A stretch of 64,000 nucleotides of DNA, from positions 32,723,257-32,787,256 of the forward strand of contig OZ024801.1 in the NCBI GenBank assembly GCA_964017045.1, given 5' to 3'. The DNA comes from Omphiscola glabra. Lineage: Eukaryota > Mollusca > Gastropoda > Lymnaeidae. Position numbers and translations under genes: made by a program. The notes beneath the pieces are model-generated. The model worked only from the letters and a program-made list of their open reading frames with translations. It had not been told where the DNA came from and searched no databases. The first letter of the stretch is position 1; every line of letters begins with the position of its first letter. Below are positions 1-10,345 of this stretch, one piece after another.

Positions 1-1001
1 CACTAGCTACTAGTTGCTTCAACTCCCGTTAAGGCTAATTGAATGGTTCTTCACTAGCTACTAGTTGCTTCAGCTCCCGTTAAGGCTAATTGAATTGGTC
101 TTCACCAGCTACTAGTTGCTTCAGCTCCCGTTAAGGCTAATTGAATGGGTCTTCACCAGCTACTAGTTGCTTCAGCTCCCGTTAAGGCTAATTCAATGGG
201 TCTTCACCAGCTACTAGTTGCTTCAACTCCCGTTAAGGCTAATTGAATGGGTCTTCACTAGCTACTAGTTGCTTCAACTCCCGTTAAGGCTAATTGAATG
301 GGTCTTCACTAGCTACTAGTTGCTTCAGCTCCCGTTAAGGCTAATTGAATAGGTCTTCACCAGCTACTTATTGCTTCAGCTCCCGTTAAGGCTAATTGAA
401 TGGGTCTTCACCAGCTACTAGTTGCTTCACCTCCAGTTATTAAGGCTAATTGAATGGGTCTTCACCAGCTACTAGTTGCACAGCTCCCGTTAAGGCTAAT
501 TGAATGGGTCTTCACCAGCTAGTAGTTGCTTCAGCTCCCGTTAAGGCTAATTGAATGGGTCTTCACTAGGTACTAGTTGCTTCAGCTCCCGTTAAGGCTA
601 ATTGAATGGGTCTTCACCAGCTACCATTTGCTTCAGCTCCCGTTAAGGCTAATTGAATGGGTCTTCACCAGCTACTAGTTGCTTCAGCTCCCGTTAAGGC
701 TAATTGAATTGGTCTTCACCAGCTACTAGTTGCTTCGACTCCCGTTAAGGCTAATTGAATGGGTCTTCACCGGCTACTAGTTGCTTCGACTCCCGTTAAG
801 GCTAATTGAATGGGTCTTCACCAGCTACTAGTTGCTTCGACTCCCGTTAAGGCTAATTGAATTGGTCTTCACCAGCTACTAGTTGCTTCGACTCCCGTTA
901 AGGCTAATTGAATGGGTCTTCACCAGCTACTAGTTGCTTCGACTCCCGTTATTAAGGCTAATTGAATGGGTCTTCACTGGCTACTAGTTGCTTCGACTCC
1001 C
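1..1001. repeat. 51 bp minisatellite, about 20 copies
   Basis: The phrase GCTACTAGTTGCTTC recurs every 51 bp, as does CCCGTTAAGGCTAATTGAAT. A few units carry a small insertion (extra ATT in CCGTTATTAAGG) or point changes. Later units (from about 730) share GCTTCGACTCCC where earlier ones have GCTTCAGCTCCC, so variants are clustered. The array is already under way at base 1 and probably continues outside the window. It stops abruptly near 1001. Stops are frequent and no coding role is apparent. Confidence 0.95.
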
Positions 1002-1960
1002 CTGTTTGCCCTAGTAGATAACATAATAATATGTTTGTTAAGAGAAAGTCGTACGTGGCACCCTGTAAAAGAAAAAAACAAACAAAACATGTAGGCACTT
1101 TGTATGTTCTTTTGATGGTCGCAAAATTCTATAGTTTCAAATTTATCGCGGAAATATTGAGGAAACAAGTGAAACAAAGCGTGGGGAAAACATGAAACAA
1201 GGACGCAAAAAACAAACAAGCAACGAACGTGTCGGCAAGAAGCCTTCTTCAGCGAACAAAATACAGTAAAAAAAAAAATTAAAATAAACACTTAGCTGCA
1301 ATGTAGTAGAGGACAGCAAAAGGAATGTGACAGACGATTAGCAGGCAAGACTGTTAATATAGCCAACAGCGGATGGAAGTAAGTCCACGACGAAATACTT
1401 ACAAGCCAGTGTTTCTCACAACTTGAAACAAGGGGTTCGTTTCGAATGTAAAAAAAAAAAAAAATATCAAAATGTGAACACTTGCATTTTTACGTATATA
1501 TTTAAATAGGCTGATTTTGAAAGTAAAATAGTAAATACTATGAAGTTAGTTTGACACAGAAAAGATCGGTATAATCAAGTAACTAGACAGAGCACAGATT
1601 CCCAGCCCATGGGACTTAAACTCGAATTGGGGTCGCAAAGAGTTTTCTGTGGGGTCGCCGACAAAAACAGTAGACTTAGAGGAACAGTGATGTTAGAATA
1701 GTTTATCTTTTTGTAACTTGCTTCTTAAGGTTTCAGTTACACTTTCAACCTTTGGCATCAAATGTGTCTTAATTACAACTCTTTAATGCTGACAAAATGG
1801 TTTTGATATACCAAGAATGTGCCCTATTTAAAAGCCCCTTTTCCAATGTATCGCGGTAAGGTTAACTTTGCTTCTATGTAAATGTGGTCGTTACTGGATG
1901 AACTGTGTACTACATCTACTGAGCTTTTAAAAACTCAGTACAGTTAACTAGTTTTGAACA
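1002..1960. other. AT-rich spacer, no gene recognised
   Basis: I see no convincing gene here. A 105-codon minus-strand open frame (1291 down to 974) is low complexity and Phe/Cys-rich, and part of it runs into the neighbouring array, so I do not call it. Around 1600-1660 there is a GGGGTCGC motif twice (TTGGGGTCGC and TGTGGGGTCGCC) after TTCCCAGCCCATGGGA. This resembles the subterminal part of hAT-type MITEs, but I cannot find two ends. Confidence 0.4.
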
Positions 1961-2206
1961 TTTGCCGGCTTTTAGTGGCTTTTGGTCGGCTTTTAACGAC
2001 CTTTTGCCGGCTTTTAACGGCTTTTGGTCGGCTTTTAACGACCTTTTTCCGGCTTTTAACGACTTTTTGCGACCTTTTGCCGGCTTTTAACGGCCTTTTG
2101 CCGGCTTCTAACGGCCTGTTGCCGGCTTCTAACGACCTGTTGCCGGCTTCTAACGTCCTTTTGCCGGTTTTTAACGGCCTTTTTCCGGCTTTTAACAGCT
2201 ATTTGT
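1961..2206. repeat. 21 bp minisatellite, about 11-12 copies, diverged
   Basis: The core GCCGGCTTTTAACGGCCTTTT recurs with period 21. Units differ at CGGC/TCGGC and TTTTAAC/TTCTAAC, and several are truncated by a few bases. Open frames on both strands across it (for example the LLPASN repeats on the plus strand) are by-products of a period divisible by three. Confidence 0.85.
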
Positions 2207-2429
2207 GCCAACCTGTCACTTGTTGAAAGAAAATCGTACATTAAAAAAATTCTGTACCCTGGATTTACCGGTGTGGGAGAAGTTCCCGGGAAGTCTTTTG
2301 TTTACTAAAAGTCGAGCGGGGATCCCGGGCTCCAGCAATGATTTTAGACCGGACCTTCATAGACAGGACCTTCGTAGACAGGACCTTCATAGAAAGGACC
2401 TTCATAGTGAATAAAACGATAAAATCCCA

Positions 2430-2608
2430 CAAAGACAAGGGGCGGCAGGCCACAAAGACAAGGGGCGGCAGACGACAAAGACAAGGGGCGGCAGGCCACA
2501 AAGACAAGGGGCGGCAAGCCACAAAGACAAGGGGCGGCAGGCCACAAAGACAAGGGGCGGCAGGCCACAAAGACAAGGGGCGGCAGGCCACAAAGACAAG
2601 GGGCGGCT
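2430..2608. repeat. 23 bp minisatellite, about 8 near-identical copies
   Basis: The unit CACAAAGACAAGGGGCGGCA plus a short GGC link repeats every 23 bp with very few changes (GGCAGACGA and GGCAAGCC variants). It is followed at 2609-2710 by a GC-rich stretch with GTGGGGCGGCATTTT and TCGGGCGCCGCTTTC, from which the GGGGCGGCA core could have been amplified. That stretch begins AGTGGT and ends ACCACT, so it may be a small transposon, but the inverted ends are too short to be sure. Confidence 0.9.
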
Positions 2609-2858
2609 AAATCGTTTTTTTAGTGGTCCGCCCCGGGTGGCACTTTGTTCTATATCTCGTGGGGCGGCATTTTAAGGCTTCGCCTCGGGCGCCGCTTTCA
2701 CTTGGCACCACTATTACGTTTTTGGTGACTGTCAACGTCCTGAAAATCCTAAGGATAGAAATACTGACTGTCAACTTTACGTCCAGAAAATCCTAAGGAT
2801 AGAAATACTGATTTTTAAAAACAAATGATTTGCTTTATTTAAATGTGTTCGGTTAAGG

Positions 2859-3962
2859 CAGCGGTTCTCAAACTGTGGGTCGTGACCCCTTTGGGGGTCG
2901 CATGACCCTTCTCGGGGGTCGCACGAACCTTCACGGGGGTCGCCTAAGACCGTCTGAAAACACATAAACTCTACAGTTATAAAGTACCGCATAAACGAAA
3001 ATAATTTTGTGGTCGGGGGTCGCATGACCCTTCACGGGGGTCGCATGACCCTTCACGGGGGTCGCACGACCCTTCACGGGGGTCGCACGACCCTTCACGG
3101 GGGTCGCACGACCCTTCACGGGGGTCGCACGACCCTTCACGGGGGTCGCACGACCCTTCACGGGGATCGCACGACCCTTCACGGGGGTCGCACGACCCTT
3201 CACGGGGGTCGCACGACCCTTCACGGGGGTCGCACGACCCTTCACGGGGGTCGCACGACCCTTCACGGGGGTCGCACGACCCTTCACGGGGGTCGCACGA
3301 CCCTTCACGGGGGTCGCACGACCCTTCACGGGGGTCGCACGACCCTTCACGGGGGTCGCACGACCCTTCACGGGGGTCGCACGACCCTTCACGGGGGTCG
3401 CACGACCCTTCACGGGGGTCGCACGACCCTTCACGGGGGTCGCACGACCCTTCACGGGGGTCGCACGACCCTTCACGGGGGTCGCATGACCCTTCACGGG
3501 GGTCGCATGACCCTTCACGGGGGTCGCACGACCCTTCACGGGGGTCGCATGACCCTTCACGGGGGTCGCATGACCCTTCACGGGGGTCGCATGACCCTTC
3601 ACGGGGGTCGCACGACCCTTCACGGGGGTCGCACGACCCTTCACGGGGGTCGCACGACCCTTCACGGGGGTCGCATGACCCTTCACGGGGGTCGCATGAC
3701 CCTTCACGGGGGTCGCATGACCCTTCACGGGGGTCGCATGACCCTTCACGGGGGTCGCATGACCCTTCACGGGGGTCGCATGACCCTTCACGGGGGTCGC
3801 ACGACCCTTCACGGGGGTCGCACGACCCTTCACGGGGGTCGCACGACCCTTCACGGGGGTCGCATGACCCTTCACGGGGGTCGCATGACCCTTCACGGGG
3901 GTCGCCACAACACGAGGAACTGTATTAAAAGGTCGCGGCATTACAAAGGTTGAGAGCCACCG
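2859..3962 (-). mobile_element. SPIN-like hAT nonautonomous element containing an expanded tandem array
   Basis: The left end starts CAGCGGTTCTCAAACTGTGG and the right end finishes GGTTGAGAGCCACCG, which are inverted copies in the style of SPIN-family hAT ends. Internal landmarks also fit that family as I know it: GGGTCGTGACCCC near the left end, GTCGCCTAAGACCGTCTGAA, AACGAAAATAATTTTGTGG, and ACAACACGAGGAACTGTATT then GGTCGCGGCATTA at the right. In the family's usual orientation it reads on the minus strand. Ordinary MITE copies are about 200 bp (compare 33963-34159); this one is 1104 bp because a 21 bp array fills its middle. The flanks GGTTAAGG and AGGTAAGA match at only 5 of 8 positions, so any target duplication is degraded. 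No transposase is present. Confidence 0.8.
3014..3905. repeat. 21 bp array inside the hAT element, about 42 copies
   Basis: The unit GGGGGTCGCACGACCCTTCA plus C repeats with almost no indels. The main variation is CGCACGACC versus CGCATGACC, a C-to-T change at a CpG, and the two forms occur in runs. Because the period is 21, long frames are open on both strands (GGRTTLH repeats on plus, ATPVKGR repeats on minus). I regard these as artefacts, because the unit is found in the subterminal part of the transposon itself (2893-2945). Confidence 0.95.
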
Positions 3963-4093
3963 AGGTAAGAGAACTAACAAGTCAATATTTGAGGATGAAA
4001 GAAACGACACAGCGGCAGACATATTTTATAGCTGGATGTCGAAAATTCTGGTACACATATGATGCCTCCGGCTCATATCAGAAATGTTTGTGT

Positions 4094-4517
4094 TGTCAAG
4101 GTCTTCTGTCATTGCACTACAAATAACTGTCTCTCTCTCTGATACGAAGCAGACAACACAGTCCAATGTACACTACAATACTTTATTCCAGATGTGATGA
4201 CACTTCATATTAGTCCGCTGACATAGTATCAATGTACAAAATGATATTTAAATCTGTGCTCAAACTTCAGCTATCAAAACTTCCATGAGAGCGAATAATC
4301 ATACATCAGCTCTCGTTACGAGTTATCTCTCGCTTCTCTAGTTAGTTCACTCTGCCAGGTTCGTGAACATCAAAAGACAACCCCGCTCTCTTCACAATAG
4401 TTAACCCCCCTTTTATACCTCAATATCTCATGCACTCGTGATATTAACATCGTTCACAAGTCCCAATTGTCCCAAAAGCACAACACACACTCTCACACTG
4501 ATTCCATGACCTTGACA
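4094..4517 (-). mobile_element. Candidate LTR of a retrotransposon, minus strand
   Basis: Read on the minus strand, this 424 bp segment begins TGTCAAGGTC and ends GACCTTGACA, a perfect 10 bp inverted pair with the TG...CA form of LTRs. A TATA box (GGTATAAAAGG, plus coordinates about 4413-4423) and a polyadenylation signal (GGAATAAAGT, about 4182-4191) lie in the right order within it. No second LTR and no gag or pol reading frame is visible, and the 5 bp flanks do not match, so it is either a diverged solo LTR or one end of a broken copy. No protein-coding part remains here. Confidence 0.5.
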
Positions 4518-4772
4518 CTGGACGTTCTGTGCATAATTCACATGGCTGAAGTGATCATTTTGAACGGTGTTAGAGGGACTGTAAAACAAATTAACGCAAA
4601 CTTTGAGATTTATAGCATAGATCGGAGAAGAAGTTTCCAAACACGTGTCAAAATAATAAATATTTATAAATCATATTTATGTGAACGTATTATGTATGCA
4701 TCTCTTAAAATCAAGGAAAGTCGAAAAAAAATTGCGTGGAGGGGGGAAAGGGTTGCCGGGAGGGTTTGGGTA

Positions 4773-5040
4773 GTGGATTAAAGTTTGTCAACAACTGGAT
4801 TAAAGAGTTGTGTTAGTGGATTAAAATTTGTCAACAGTTGGATTAGAGAGTTGGGTTAGTGGATTAAAGTTTGTCAACAACTGGATTAGAGGGTTGGGTT
4901 AGTGGATTGGGTTTGTGGATTAAAGTTTGTCAACAACTGGATTAGAGGGTTGGGTTAGTGGATTGGGTTTGTGGATTAAAGTTTGTCAACAACTGGATTA
5001 GAGTGTTGGGTTAGAGGTTTGGGTTAGTGGATTGGGTGAG
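4773..5040. repeat. 43/57 bp minisatellite, 5 copies
   Basis: GTGGATTAAAGTTTGTCAAC starts at 4773, 4816, 4859, 4916 and about 4973. The first spacings are 43 bp and the later ones 57 bp. The longer unit differs by a 14 bp internal duplication of GTGGATTGGGTTT, so the second length class arose from the first. The end runs into TTAGTGGATTGGGTGAGC, which resembles the start of the 27 bp array at 5295. Confidence 0.85.
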
Positions 5041-5048
5041 CCGAGTCC

Positions 5049-5140
5049 GGTTATTATTATTATTATTAGTGGTCCTATATAGCGCGTTACACCAGCTCAG
5101 GGCTGGGCTCACCGCTGTACATAAACATATTAGCAAACAT
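5049..5140 (-). repeat. Interspersed repeat 3' end with an (ATT)n tail
   Basis: On the plus strand, (TTA)n at 5051-5069 is followed by GTGGTCCTATATAGCGCG and a segment ending near CCGCTGTACATAAACATA. On the minus strand this reads as a short element ending in an (AAT)n tail, the usual form of some LINE/SINE 3' ends. A possibly related segment (TAGCGCTTTACCCCGCCAGA) is at about 34983-35002 next to another ATT-rich stretch. The family is not named with confidence. Confidence 0.35.
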
Positions 5141-5294
5141 AATCATGACATTAAAAAATGGCATACATTTATTCAATGGAAAACAAAACAGCTGTATAAC
5201 AACAAAACAAAAACAAATGTATATTCACCTCACCCACACCAGAACGTTTACATGTCAATCCATGGATGGACGGCAGCTAGCAGCATCCTGTAGT

Positions 5295-5965
5295 TAGTGG
5301 GTTGGGTGGTCAGAGTCGGGTCAGTTGGACCAGTAAGCAGAGTCGGGTTGGTGGGATCAGTAAGCAGAGTTGGGTTAGTGGGACTAGTAAGCAGAGTTCG
5401 GTTAGTGGGATCAGTAACCAGAGTTGGGTTAGTGGAACCAGTAAGCAGAGTCGGGTTAGTGGGATCAGTAAGCAGAGTTGGGTTAGTGGGATCAGTCAGC
5501 AGAGTTGGGTTAGTGGGATCAGTAAGCAGAGTCGGGTTAGTGGGACCAGTAAGCAGAGTCGGGTTGGTGGGATCAGTAAGCAGAGTCGGTTAAGTGGGAT
5601 CAGTAAGCAGAGTCGGGTAAGTGGGATCAGTAAGCAGAGTCGGGTTAGTGGGATCTGTAAGCAGAGTCGGGTAAGTGGGATCAGTAAGCAGAGTCGGGTT
5701 AGTGGGATCAGTAAGCAGAGTCGGTTTAGTGGGATCAGTCAGCAGAGTCAGGATAGTGCTATCAGTAAGCAGAGTTGGGTTAGTGGGATCAGTAAGCAGA
5801 GTCGGGTTACTGGGATCAGTCAGCAGAATTGGGAGAGTGGGATCAGTAAGCAGAGTCGGGTTAGTGGGATCAGTAAGCAGAGTTGGGTTAGTGGTTTGGG
5901 TTAGTGGATTGGGTGAGCAGAGTCAGGTTAGTGCGATAGACGAGCAGAGTTGGGTTAGTAGATTG
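5295..5965. repeat. 27 bp minisatellite, about 24 copies
   Basis: GTTAGTGGGATCAGTAAGCA followed by GAGTCGG repeats every 27 bp. Common variants are ATCAGTCAGCAG, GGACCAGT and GAGTTGG. The plus-strand open frames (SKQSRVSGI and GLVGSVSRV repeats) come from a stop-free unit with a period divisible by three. Confidence 0.95.
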
Positions 5966-6344
5966 GGTTAGTGGATTGGGTTACAGAGCTTTATACACTT
6001 CAGTATAAAAAGAGTTAATGACTAATTTGAAAAAAAAGAAGAAGTTAACATTGATACTTTCCTTGAACATTTATGAATTGAATGAATCAACGTTAAAATA
6101 TTATGTGAAGAAATACAAATGGCAACTCGTCAACAAATAGTGAAACATTGTTAACAACTATGTGTGCTAAAATGAAAGGACAACTCATTCCTATAAATAC
6201 TCAATTACTGAACGTAGACTCTCAGAGTTATGGTTCATGGCAACTTATGTTTTAAAAAAATCACCTACAGTTAAAATAACTCATGAAAAGTTCTGGTAAA
6301 GTTCATTTAATAGTTGCTTCCCTTTAAATACGCTTGAATGAAAT
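5966..6344. other. AT-rich spacer, nothing recognised
   Basis: Unique-looking AT-rich DNA between two arrays. I find no open frame of interest, no transposon end and no RNA gene. Confidence 0.5.
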
Positions 6345-6690
6345 CAGTCAACACAGCTGGATGGCCAAAGTATTTATTCATTAAGTCATGTTAAGACGTC
6401 TAGGCCAACAGTTCAGTCAACACAGGTGGATGGCCAAAGTATTTATTCATTAAGTCATGTTAAGTCGTCTAGGCCAACAGTTCAGTCAACACAGCTGGGT
6501 GGCCAAAGTATTTATTCATTAAGTCATGTTAAGTCGTCTAGGCAAACAGTTCAGTCAACACAGCTGGATGGCCAAAGTATTTATTCATTAAGTCATGTTA
6601 AGACGTCTAGGCCAACAGTTCAGTCAACACAGCTGGATGGCCAAAGTATTTATTCATTAAGTCATGTTAAGACGTCTAGGCCAACAGATG
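6345..6690. repeat. 69 bp minisatellite, 5 copies
   Basis: CAGTCAACACAGCTGGATGG starts at 6345, 6414 and 6483 and twice more, giving a 69 bp period. Units differ at AAGTCGTC/AAGACGTC and GCTGGATGG/GCTGGGTGG/GGTGGATGG. The last unit breaks off at GGCCAACAGATGAG. A plus-strand frame stays open only because 69 is a multiple of three. Confidence 0.95.
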
Positions 6691-6757
6691 AGACTGAGCA
6701 GTGTCAAGCATTGATTCGCGTGTGCACGTTGTCTATGGTATGAAATTCAAAACACAC

Positions 6758-6773
6758 TGTGCACCAGTGCACA
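6758..6773. repeat. 16 bp near-perfect palindrome
   Basis: TGTGCAC-CA-GTGCACA forms a 7 bp inverted pair around two bases. On the minus strand an AATAAA-type signal (GGAATAAAAG, about 6817-6826) lies just upstream, and TAGACAACG just downstream, which resembles the 3' part of an LTR on that strand, but I find no matching 5' end. Confidence 0.45.
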
Positions 6774-6916
6774 AAACACTTGACACTTAAGTTCTTTTCA
6801 CTTATTACTTATAACTTTTATTCCACTACGCCTTAATCTAACAAGTTCTCAAATTATTAATGTGGGTTCAGATAAAAAGCTAAGCCAAAGAACAACAAAG
6901 ACTAACACACATATCC

Positions 6917-7079
6917 AAAGAACCACATATACTAACGGGATCTCTGGCAACACTACTAACACAAACTATCGTATCATTGATATAAGAACCACATATACTA
7001 AAAAGCTTAGGCAAAGAACCACATATACTAACGGGATCTCCGGCAACTTTTCTAACACAAACTATCGTATCACTGATAT
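6917..7079. repeat. Two 67 bp direct repeats
   Basis: AAAGAACCACATATACTAAC starts at 6917 and again at 7013, and both copies run through AACACAAACTATCGTATCA to GATAT. A third, partial copy of the first 17 bases lies between them (about 6985). They sit directly before the 18 bp array region. Confidence 0.8.
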
Positions 7080-7166
7080 GTTCAGCGTCCAACTCACTAG
7101 CTCTTCAGTTGCTCTACATCCCGACTGCACACTACTATACATGTATATATTAAACCCCCTTAAGTA

Positions 7167-9105
7167 TCCATTTTGCTCTTCTGCCCACCTGCACACTACT
7201 ACCTGTTTAACTATCCCCTTTGCTCTACTGCCCACCTGTACACTACTACCCCTTTATGTATCCCTTTTGCTCTACTGCCCGCACCTGCACAAAACTACCT
7301 GCTTAAGTATCCCTTTTGCACACTACTGCCCACTTGCACTCTACTGCCCACTTGCACACTACTGCCGACTTGCACACTACTGCCCACTTGCACACTACTG
7401 CCGACTTGCACACTACTGCCCACCTGCACACTACTGCCCACTTGCACACTACTGCCCACTTGCACACTACTGCACACTACTGCCCACTTGCACACTACTG
7501 CCCACTTGCACACTACTGCCCACTTGCACACTACTGCCCACTTGCACACTACTGCCCACTTGCACACTACTGCCCACTTGCACACTACTGCCCACTTGCA
7601 CACTACTGCCCACTTGCACACTACTGCCCACCTGCACACTACTGCCCACTTGCCCACTACTGCCCACTTGCACACTACTGCCCACTTGCACACTACTGCC
7701 CACTTGCACACTACTGCCCACCTGCACACTACTGCCCACCTGCACACTACTGCCCACTTGCACACTACTGCCCACTTGCACACTACTGCCCACCTGCACA
7801 CTACTGCCCACCTGCACACTACTGCCCACCTGCACACTACTGCCCACCTGCACACTACTGCCCACTTGCACACTACTGCCCACTTGCACACTACTGCCCA
7901 CTTGCACACTACTGCCCACCTGCACACTACTGCCCACTTGCACACTACTGCCCACTTGCACACTACTGCCCACTTGCACACTACTGCCCACCTGCACACT
8001 ACTGCCCACCTGCACACTACTGCCCACTACTGCCCACCTGCACACTACTGCCCACCTGCACACTACTGCCCACTTGCACACTACTGCCCACTTGCACACT
8101 ACTGCCCACTTGCACACTACTGCCCACTTGCACACTACTGCCCACCTGCACACTACTGCCCACTTGCACACTACTGCCCACTTGCACACTACTGCCCACT
8201 TGCACACTACTGCCCACTTGCACACTACTGCCCACTTGCACACTACTGCCCACCTGCACACTACTGCCCACTACTGCCCACCTGCACACTACTGCCCACC
8301 TGCACACTACTGCCCACTTGCACACTACTGCCCACCTGCACACTACTGCCCACCTGCACACTACTGCCCACTTGCACACTACTGCCCACCTGCACACTAC
8401 TGCCCACCTGCACACTACTGCCCACTTGCACACTACTGCCCACCTGCACACTACTGCCCACTTGCACACTACTGCCCACCTGCACACTACTGCCCACCTG
8501 CACACTACTGCCCACCTGCACACTACTGCCCACCTGCACACTACTGCCCACTTGCACACTACTGCCCACTTGCACACTACTGCCCACTTGCACACTACTG
8601 CCCACCTGCCCACTACTGCCCACCTGCACACTACTGCCCACTTGCACACTACTGCCCACTTGCACACTACTGCCCACTTGCACACTACTGCCCACTTGCA
8701 CACTACTGCCCACCTGCCCACTACTGCCCACCTGCACACTACTACCTGCTTAAGTATCCCCTTTGCTCTACTTCCCACTTGCCCACTACTGCCCACCTGC
8801 CCACTACTGCCCACTTGCACACTACTGCCCACTTGCCCACTACTGCCCACTTGCACACTACTGCCCACTTGCCCACTACTGCCCACCTGCCCACTACTGC
8901 CCACCTGCCCACTACTGCCCACTTGCACACTACTGCCCACTTGCCCACTACTGCCCACCTGCCCACTACTGCCCACTTGCACACTACTGCCCACTTGCAC
9001 ACTACTGCCCACTTGCACACTACTGCCCACTTGCCCACTACTGCCCACCTGCCCACTACTGCCCACTTGCACACTACTACCCATTTTAAGTATCCCCTCT
9101 CTTTA
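7167..9105. repeat. 18 bp minisatellite block, about 100 copies, set in a longer ancestral unit
   Basis: The unit CTGCCCACTTGCACACTA (18 bp; CACTTG and CACCTG forms) fills about 7313-8742 and 8770-9078. At the left edge (7167-7320), around 8740-8775 and at 9075-9105 the same bases are embedded in a longer phrase containing ACTACCTGCTTAAGTATCCC and TTTGCTCTACTGCCC, so the 18 bp unit was amplified from inside a longer, roughly 50-60 bp unit. Occasional shortened junctions (ACTACTGCCCACTACTGCCC) change the reading frame. Long frames are open on both strands because the unit has no stop; they are not taken as genes. Confidence 0.95.
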
Positions 9106-9224
9106 TAGCATTCTTACGATTGTAGTACAATCCACGGCCAGGCGCACTCTCTATTCTCATTCATAGCAAACGGATCCTCCCACATAACAGACTCTCAGAT
9201 ATTCTAACACCTTGACAGTTATCC

Positions 9225-9720
9225 TTCTGTGAGGTTGGTTTGGCTTGGGTGAGGTAGAGTGAGGTTGGTTTGGCTTGGGTGAGGTAGAGTGAGGTTGGTT
9301 TGGCTTGGGTGAGGTGGAGTGAGGTTGGTTTGGCTTGGGTGAGGTGGAGTGAGGTTGGTTTGGCTTGGGTGAGGTGGAGTGAGGTTGGTTTGGCTTGGGT
9401 GAGGTGGAGTGAGGTTGGTTTGGCTTGGGTGAGGTGGAGTGAGGTTGGTTTGGCTTGGGTGAGGTGGAGTGAGGTTGGTTTGGCTTGGGTGAGGTGGAGT
9501 GAGGTTGGTTTGGCTTGGGTGAGGTGGAGTGAGGTTGGGTGAGGCAGGTTATGAGTGGGTGAGGCAGGTCATGATTGGGTGAGGTGGAGTGAGGTTGGTT
9601 TGGCTTGGGTGAGGTAGAGTGAGGTTGGTTTGGCTTGGGTGAGGTAGAGTGAGGTTGGTTTGGCTTGGGTGAGGTAGAGTGAGGTTGGTTTGGCTTGGGT
9701 GAGGTGGAGTGAGGTTGGTG
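9225..9720. repeat. 30 bp minisatellite
   Basis: GAGGTTGGTTTGGCTTGGGT followed by GAGGTGGAGT repeats every 30 bp. GAGGTAGAGT units occur in two runs (at the left end and about 9610-9670) around a run of GAGGTGGAGT units. A short interruption at 9536-9585 carries the 20 bp unit described next. Confidence 0.95.
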
Positions 9721-10345
9721 AGGCAGGTCATGATTGGGTGAGGCAGGTTATGATTGGCTGAGGCAGGTTATGATTGGGTGAGGCAGGTTATGATTGGGTG
9801 AGGCAGGTTATGATTGGGTGAGGCAGGTCATGATTGGGTGAGGCAGGTTATGATTGGGTGAGGCAGGTCATGATTGGGTGAGGTTGTTTAGGATTAGGTG
9901 AGTTCTTTTCGCTTTGACGATGTAAATTGCTTTTGAGTTAGGTTAGTTATATGAATGTTTGAGGTTGGTTAGGATTGGGTAAGTTTGTTTTGACTTGGAC
10001 GATGTAAATTGATTTTGGATGAGGTTGGTTATGAATGGTTGAGGTTGATTAGGATTGGATGAGGTTGATTATGATAGGTTGAAGTTGGTTGTTATTAAAT
10101 GTGGCACGTTTGGTTGAGATGAGATTTAGGGAGGTTTGTTAATGCTGGGTGAAATTGTTTAGGATTGGGTGAGATTGATAGGTTTTGGTTAGGTTGTCTG
10201 AGAATAGAAAGGGTTGGTTAAGGGTTGGTTAGTATTGGATAACACTTAATAAAGTTGGTAACTATTTTATGAGGTTGGTAAGGATTGGGTGATGTAATTA
10301 CATTTTGGTAAGGTTGCTTACATATGAATAACGTTGGTGAGGGTT
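9716..10345. repeat. 20 bp minisatellite grading into degenerate GGTTGG-rich DNA
   Basis: GAGGCAGGTTATGATTGGGT repeats tandemly from about 9716 to 9885 (TCATG/TTATG variants). From 9886 to about 10345 the pattern decays into irregular units such as GAGGTTGGTTAGGATTGGGT with insertions. The order is sharp repeats first, decayed repeats later, as expected if the right side is older. Confidence 0.85.

Noticed and set aside
1..1001. CRISPR-like array
   Set aside because: The complete 51 bp unit is repeated, with no variable spacer segment.
2609..2716. Possible small transposon with AGGTGG-like GC-rich body
   Set aside because: The inverted ends are only six bases (AGTGGT/ACCACT) and the flanks do not match, so this is not supported.
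3009..4022. Long repetitive open frames on both strands (GGRTTLH and ATPVKGR repeats)
   Set aside because: They come from a stop-free 21 bp unit amplified within a transposon; both strands are equally open, and there is no non-repeat coding extension.
6862..9166. Open frames up to 748 codons through the 18 bp array (THLHTTA and VCKWAV type repeats)
   Set aside because: The unit is stop-free on both strands, so several frames are open at once. Frame changes at shortened units would break any protein.
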